This document shows positions 58,844 through 64,000 of a DNA stretch of 64,000 nt, piece after piece; position 1 is the stretch's first letter, and each line of letters begins with the position of its first letter. Both the position numbers and the translations under genes were made by a program. Below the pieces are notes generated by a model. That model did no database searches and had not been told where the DNA came from. It worked only from the letters and a program-made list of their open reading frames with translations. The stretch is from Antitrichia curtipendula (taxonomy: Eukaryota > Streptophyta > Bryopsida > Hypnales > Leucodontaceae): the NCBI GenBank assembly GCA_951230915.1, contig OX579641.1, forward strand, positions 13,246,254 to 13,310,253, read 5' to 3'.

Positions 58844-61231
58844 TTCTAAATTTGCTTCAATCATATGTATGCATCATATATATGTTCAAAATTTTATGTA
58901 TATGTGTTTATGGCAATTCCAATGTATGTTAGTGAGTATTATTTGAATATGTTCTAAAAATTTAAAGAACGTTCAAAGCTTGTTAATTCACATGTGACTA
59001 ATGTCCCTAACCTCAAGAATAGAAGGCACTCACATTAGTAAAATGTAAACTAATTTTTTTGAAAGTTCAATCTTATTTAAACATTAAAAATAAAATGAAA
59101 GTGAAACATTTAAAGTAAACAAGATTGAATGTGTGTGCAATATGAATTTAGTTCAAAAGTGTAAATGAACTCATTTCTAAAACCGTTGTAAACATTAATT
59201 GGTAATTGTCTAAAAACTTTAGGCAATACCAAAAGCTATTACCGGGAGCTATTATAAATTGATGTTTTTTTAACATTTATTTATCTTCAATTCTAAATAG
59301 TATATATGTGCCGCCTTCATTAAAAGACATCCATAAAGTTGAATTTCAAATAAAATGCATAGATGTTTTTCAAGTCGATTTAAAGAATAAAACTTCATTC
59401 AATTCACTAAAATTACAATTTCAACACTTTCATTTTTGTAATTTTTTACAATTGGTTGAAATAGTAGTGAGGTGGTTTATTTGAGATTTTGTTTTGTAGA
59501 GCTGTCTTCAACTTTTCTTGAATCTAATGAGATGATAGTTTCATAGGTTGAAATGTTGCACATTATGTAATTTTTTTTCAATGTTGTATATTAAGTTCTT
59601 TTAGTCAATCATTCCAACATTCATGAGATAAAGAGAATTTTTTTTCATACAATGTAAACAATAATATTTATATATTTAACTTCATGTATAAATAAAAGTT
59701 GGACGTTCCTAATTTTAAATTTTATCCATATGGTATCTATGATTGCAATCACTTAGGTTTAAAAAAAGTTTAAATCTAAATTTTTTTAATCATAACTAGA
59801 TGAATGATTGCAATTCACCGATACTTTGCGTAAAAGAAAATCCATCAAGTTGGTTTGGCATTAGGACAATAGTGTTCAATCAATTTTGGATGGATACAAA
59901 TTTTCATTATTACAATGTTGTGTTTAGGTACATGGTCGTTTTGACATGGAACTTAAAAGTAAATGTCAAGTTTGATTAATTTCAGTAACTCCTTAAATAG
60001 AAGTTACAAACATTAGTCACAATTAACACAATGGAGAAAATATAATCGCATTCACCACTAAGTTTTTGAGTTCCACTCCATTACGATTTTTAAATCCTTT
60101 TTTGAATACTTTATTGGCAATTTGTGTATGAAATTTGTTGTGATGGGTTCAAATGTAACATTCTAAGAGTAGTGATTTTATGCACATTTTTTATTCATTA
60201 ATTGAATGGCTCCATTGAATAGCACTATTCAAATTTTTAATCTTGCATTTTTATCTCATCCATTATTAATATACTTTGGGAGCATGGTTTAATTATATTA
60301 AAATAGAACTATAAAGAGTGAAGACATTTGACATTGTACGAGGGAATTTAGTAAGAATCAATTAAAGAAAAGATACTCTTAAGATGTGAAGAAAAGAGCA
60401 TTCAAGAATATTCAAGAGCATTGGAGAAAATCTTTTAAACCATAGTAGGGATAGAAAATTTATGGATTAGTAACATAATGATGATAAAGTTTATAGTTTA
60501 AGGAAAAATCTTAAAATCATGATGACTACGTATGAAATATTAAGTGATATGTATGTGATATATCAAGTATGCCAAATGCATTTATTAATATACATTAGGG
60601 GTTTAGGATTTAGGGTTAAGGTATTGATAATTTGAAAATGGAATGTATTATAAAAATTCACAACAAATTCTTTGAGAGAGATTGGAGAGGAGGATCCTTT
60701 TGAATATGACCAAATTGTAACCCTCATCACATGAGAATGTTGTAGGACGCTAAACCTGTCCCATAAAGGGTGAAAAAGTAGGATTTTAAATCCCAGAGAA
60801 ATTGCTGAATTTATTTTATTTTTTGCAAATTTTGAATTCATATTTGCAATTAGAAACCCCAAATTAGCTAGGTGGGGGCTAAAACATACCCTAGACACAG
60901 CTCAAAATAGGGGACTTTTTAAAACTTTTACCCCCCTAAAACCACCCAAAACTATCCTCCTCAGTCCACTTAGTGGGTTGGATTTAACTTAGAGTCCTAC
61001 TTAAGTTATGAGCATAGCCAGCCACCAAACCAAAGTTAGAAAGTTTATTCAATTCATAGGTTCCTGTAGGGCATCTCAAAAATGGATGGGATGGCAGGGC
61101 ATCTCGAACTCATTCAAGATTTCAAGGCAACAAGCTGTGAGCACCAAGGCAAATAAACAAATCAAATCGAAGAGCCCATCTTAGCCGTCCAACCATCTGG
61201 AGGGCCCAGATGGAAGGAGCCCTTCCTCAAA
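58844..61231 (-). repeat. Right giant inverted repeat arm
   Basis: It is the mirror of 45963-48350. The transposase pseudogene ends only about 140 bp before it. TTCTAAATTTGCTTCAATC marks the inner edge, where the two arms stop matching abruptly. Confidence 0.95.
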
Positions 61232-61450
61232 CTCAAGGCTATCTGGTTTGTTGGTTTGGATAGTGTCATGCGTGTGAACATGGAAGGACCAACCAAAGAC
61301 TTTGATCCCATATTGGTAGATGTGATTAGCTTATGGAAGAATGCTAGAAAGTTTAGATATTTATTTACTAATCCTGAGAAGTATTTAACAAGGGCAGCAG
61401 GGATCCTTTTGAAAAAGGTGAAAATTTTGAACTTTAAACTTTGATTTTTG
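61232..61450 (+). pseudogene. hAT-like transposase pseudogene, 3' segment
   Basis: After the second CTCAAG copy the reading AIWFVGLDSVMRVNMEGP continues through DVISLWKNARKFRYLF and EKYLTRAAG. This is the C-terminal end of the gene broken at 45963. A one-base frameshift lies at the junction. Confidence 0.65.
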
Positions 61451-63420
61451 CAACCTTTTCATGACCATCCTCAATTCCATATTGCATAGGTTGGGAGGAT
61501 TCTTGACTTTCAGTTGGTGAAAGGCTATGCTAGGTTCAATTCTTGCCAAAAATATAATCTCTATTTTAGATTCTAAATCGGCAATTTTTTTACGTTAGAG
61601 GATTTTAACTTTTGAAATTTTCAATTTGAAGGAAATAGGCTAGTCACAAACTGATATGGGGGGCAAAAAACCCGTAAATTTCAGATTTTAAAAGAAGAAA
61701 CCGGTGAGCTCTAATAAAAACCCAGACCATTCTTGTAGAAGGAGGATATCCACCGGGAGAGCTCCAAAATCTTCCCAAACGTTGGTTGGTGCACAAGCCA
61801 AGTGCAATCTCACACCCCAAGTGTAAAAATATTTAATTTGGATGTTCCATGGTGTTTTAACTTTTAAACATTGCTTGAATGAAAAAAACTTATTTCAAAC
61901 ACTTGTGAATCAAAATTATATGCTTGTATGCCTTTTAACTTTAGAGATTATGTTAAAAATCTTGTTGAAAGTTTATATATAAAATTTTAAACCAATTGAA
62001 TGAATTTGTCATGATTGTCCAAAATTTTCTATAACTAAAAAGATAAACTTTTGAAATATAACTTGTTAATCACAATTTAAATTGATCTGAAACTTTTTGG
62101 GCATTGAGCTAGTAGTGAAACACACATTCACTAGAAAAAAACAAAAATCCCCACTTTAATCAACAAATATTGCAACGGGAAACAAGAAGGGTTTGCCAAA
62201 TGTAAAAAGTAGCTTGAAATCATGCCTTAGGGCTTTAAGAGTTAATTAATTATTTGGCATCAATGTGCCAACCTTATCCTACTATGGTACAAGAACATTC
62301 CAAAATATTATAAATGTGCTAAGTAAAGTCCAAAGATTCCAAAATATTCCAAAAAGGTTTTAAATTTTAAATTTTTGTTGATTTGGTCATTGCACTATTC
62401 ATATCAACAAAAAAAAGCAAACATTTTATTGTTTTTTACAAAATGTTTGAATATCAGTCAAAATAGTCATTACATTGATTTTCTAGTAGTATATTTTTGC
62501 TTTCTTGGAACTAAACTAATGCATTAGTTTAAGTCCAATTATTAGAATCTTGTAACTAAAGTGTCTTTGCAACTATCCACACAAACCACTTGATTAGCTT
62601 AGCTAGTTAAAAATCTAGTTTAAACTTTAGATAGTTAGCCTTCTTTTGAAATTCAACAGTCCAATAATTAAAATTCAAAATCATCAACCAACAATTGAGA
62701 ACCAGAATCAATAGTTAGCAATAAGAACCAAAATCCTGAAATGAGCCAATGAGAACCAAAACCAACACCGAAAGGCATCACATGTCTAGTCGGTAGCAGT
62801 ATGCATCAAGCCATCAACTAAAGTCTCTTAGGTGTCTCATGCCAAGATTTACAAAAACAAGGAGTTTGGTTTCAGTTGGCAAAATGCTTGAATTTTGACA
62901 ACTAGAGAGTTCGAGTTTTGATAGCCAAGAAGTCTGAATTTAGGAAGTTGGAAGTTTGGATTTCAAGCGTCTAAGGGACAAAGGCTCTGAATTCTATTCT
63001 TTCAATTTAGAAAGGATCTAGATGCTTTTGGAAGTTTTTAATGGAATTGAAAATTTACAAGCAACATAATTGTAGATAAGAGAAAATTTTAATGAGAATA
63101 TGATGTGGTCTAGTTTCAATTAGGAAGTGGTGCAAATTGTCTAACTTGCAATATATTGTGATCCTATTTTGGCTCTAATCAAAAGTGATCATTCTATAGG
63201 GCTCATGTTTGAAAATGTAATAACAAATGTCCTTCCAACCCTCTCAAAAATTTGTTCATAACTTTTAGTTGAAGTGTCCAAAACCTCAAACAAACTTTTG
63301 GAGATAAAACTTAGACTAATAACCAAACTTTTTATAGTTCAAAGCTTAAAAAAAAAAAGGTATTCTATTATACTAAAATGGGGTCTGAAAATCTAGTTTT
63401 AGCACAATTCTTGATTTTAC
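61451..63420. other. AT-rich intergenic DNA
   Basis: No gene or transposon end recognised. Confidence 0.55.
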
Positions 63421-63423
63421 AGT

Positions 63424-63670
63424 GGACAGCCAATTGTAGAGGGCGGACAGGTCCGCCAAAACGTCTACCGCGCGTTGTCCGCAATTGGCCATATGCTGTC
63501 CGTTGTATGCCCTCCGTCCATTATACCAAATCCAACAACGGATGGCACATGGAGACACAACATCCCCATTTTCTAGAATGTGTGAACGTTCGGATGTTCA
63601 GAAAATGGATGTGATTTTACCCGAGACATTCAAATTTGCTAATCCGGGATTAAGACAATTTACTACTTTT
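63424..63670 (+). repeat. Dispersed repeat family D, copy 2, with palindromic head
   Basis: GGCGGACAGGTCCGCC (from about 63439) is a 7-bp-stem palindrome. GGACAGCCAATTG and CAATTGGCCATATGCTGTCC form a larger imperfect inverted pair at about 63423-63502. The 3' half, TGGATGTGATTTTACCC to AAATTTGCTAATCCGGG, matches the minus strand of 32107-32215. Confidence 0.55.
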
Positions 63671-64000
63671 GAAAATAACACCAAATGATTGAATTTCAAG
63701 CAAAATACAAAACAATGAAGAAGCAAATAATAGTTGAAGATTTATAAGAAGAATATGTAATCAAAATTTATTTCCACATTTTCAAAGCATTGTTTTCTTG
63801 AAATCACCCAAAAAATATAATTTTAAATGTTCTTGTATCTATTTTAGTTAGATATCAGTGTCCTTAAACAAATTGTGCTCATATCCTTTTGAAATTAACA
63901 TATTAGAATTATCACCTCAAATGGCAAGATTTTTCTCAAAACCAACTGCAAGTATTAGTACCAAGAACTTCCATTCCTAAAAAAAATTCCATTGATGAAA
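63671..64000. other. AT-rich DNA to the window end
   Basis: Nothing recognised. Confidence 0.6.

Larger units (their letters stand above)
45963..61231. mobile_element. 15.3-kb DNA element with giant terminal inverted repeats
   Basis: It is 15,269 bp, with 2,388-bp terminal inverted repeats (45963-48350 and 58844-61231) of exactly equal length. Termini read TTTGAGAAAGGGCTCC and TTTGAGGAAGGGCTCC. The 6-bp duplication is CTCAAG. The 10,493-bp interior holds a broken MULE-type transposase beside the right arm and otherwise no long frames. It sits in a hAT-like pseudogene. Mutator-like elements with long inverted repeats are known in plants but usually make 9-bp duplications, so the 6-bp one is unusual. 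The superfamily is therefore provisional. Confidence 0.82.

Noticed and set aside
45963..61231. Polinton/Maverick
   Set aside because: Length, long inverted repeats and 6-bp duplication fit, but no polymerase B, integrase, ATPase or capsid frames were found and a MULE transposase relic is present.

Overview
This window looks like AT-rich nuclear DNA of a land plant. It holds one clearly intact host gene, a ten-exon plant-type phosphatidylinositol synthase with short GT-AG introns. The rest is almost entirely transposable elements and their relics. The lineage cannot be fixed from the sequence. The mix of plant copia, hAT, MULE and mariner-type elements plus a cytosine-5 methyltransferase relic fits a repeat-rich plant, perhaps a non-flowering one, but that is only an impression.

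Layout. 1-1.7 kb: a decayed hAT-like transposase gene running in from the left edge. 1.7-7.4 kb: repeats and degenerate tandem arrays. 7,443-12,944: a complete, very young Ty1/copia element with a 5-bp target duplication and LTRs of identical length and apparently identical sequence. Its long gag-pol frame is broken by one in-frame TAG. 14.5-19.4 kb: the phosphatidylinositol synthase gene with a GC-rich leader and a probable 5'UTR intron. 19.9-33.6 kb: a Stowaway-like MITE, two copies of a hAT-type MITE with 8-bp target duplications, a TA-flanked MITE, microsatellites and several dispersed repeat pairs. 34.3-36.6 kb: one unrecognised 126-codon frame and a two-copy tandem repeat.

37.5-40.5 kb: a relic with C5 DNA methyltransferase motifs on the + strand abuts a minus-strand Ty3/gypsy gag-protease relic. 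The upstream LTR-like region of that relic carries clustered perfect heat-shock elements and a TATA box.

41.1-61.5 kb: a nest. A hAT-like transposase pseudogene on the + strand is split twice. The first split is a 2.84-kb element with CACTA-type ends that contains a pogo/DDE_1-type transposase relic. The second is a 15.3-kb element with 2,388-bp, almost identical terminal inverted repeats and a 6-bp target duplication. The 15.3-kb element carries a broken MULE-type transposase next to its right arm.

The genes do not form a pathway. The window reads as one housekeeping lipid gene in layered mobile DNA. The observations most worth follow-up are the 15.3-kb giant-TIR element, the methyltransferase relic, the heat-shock-element LTR, and the mismatch between CACTA-type ends and a pogo-type transposase. 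All identifications were made by reading the sequence, without database searches.
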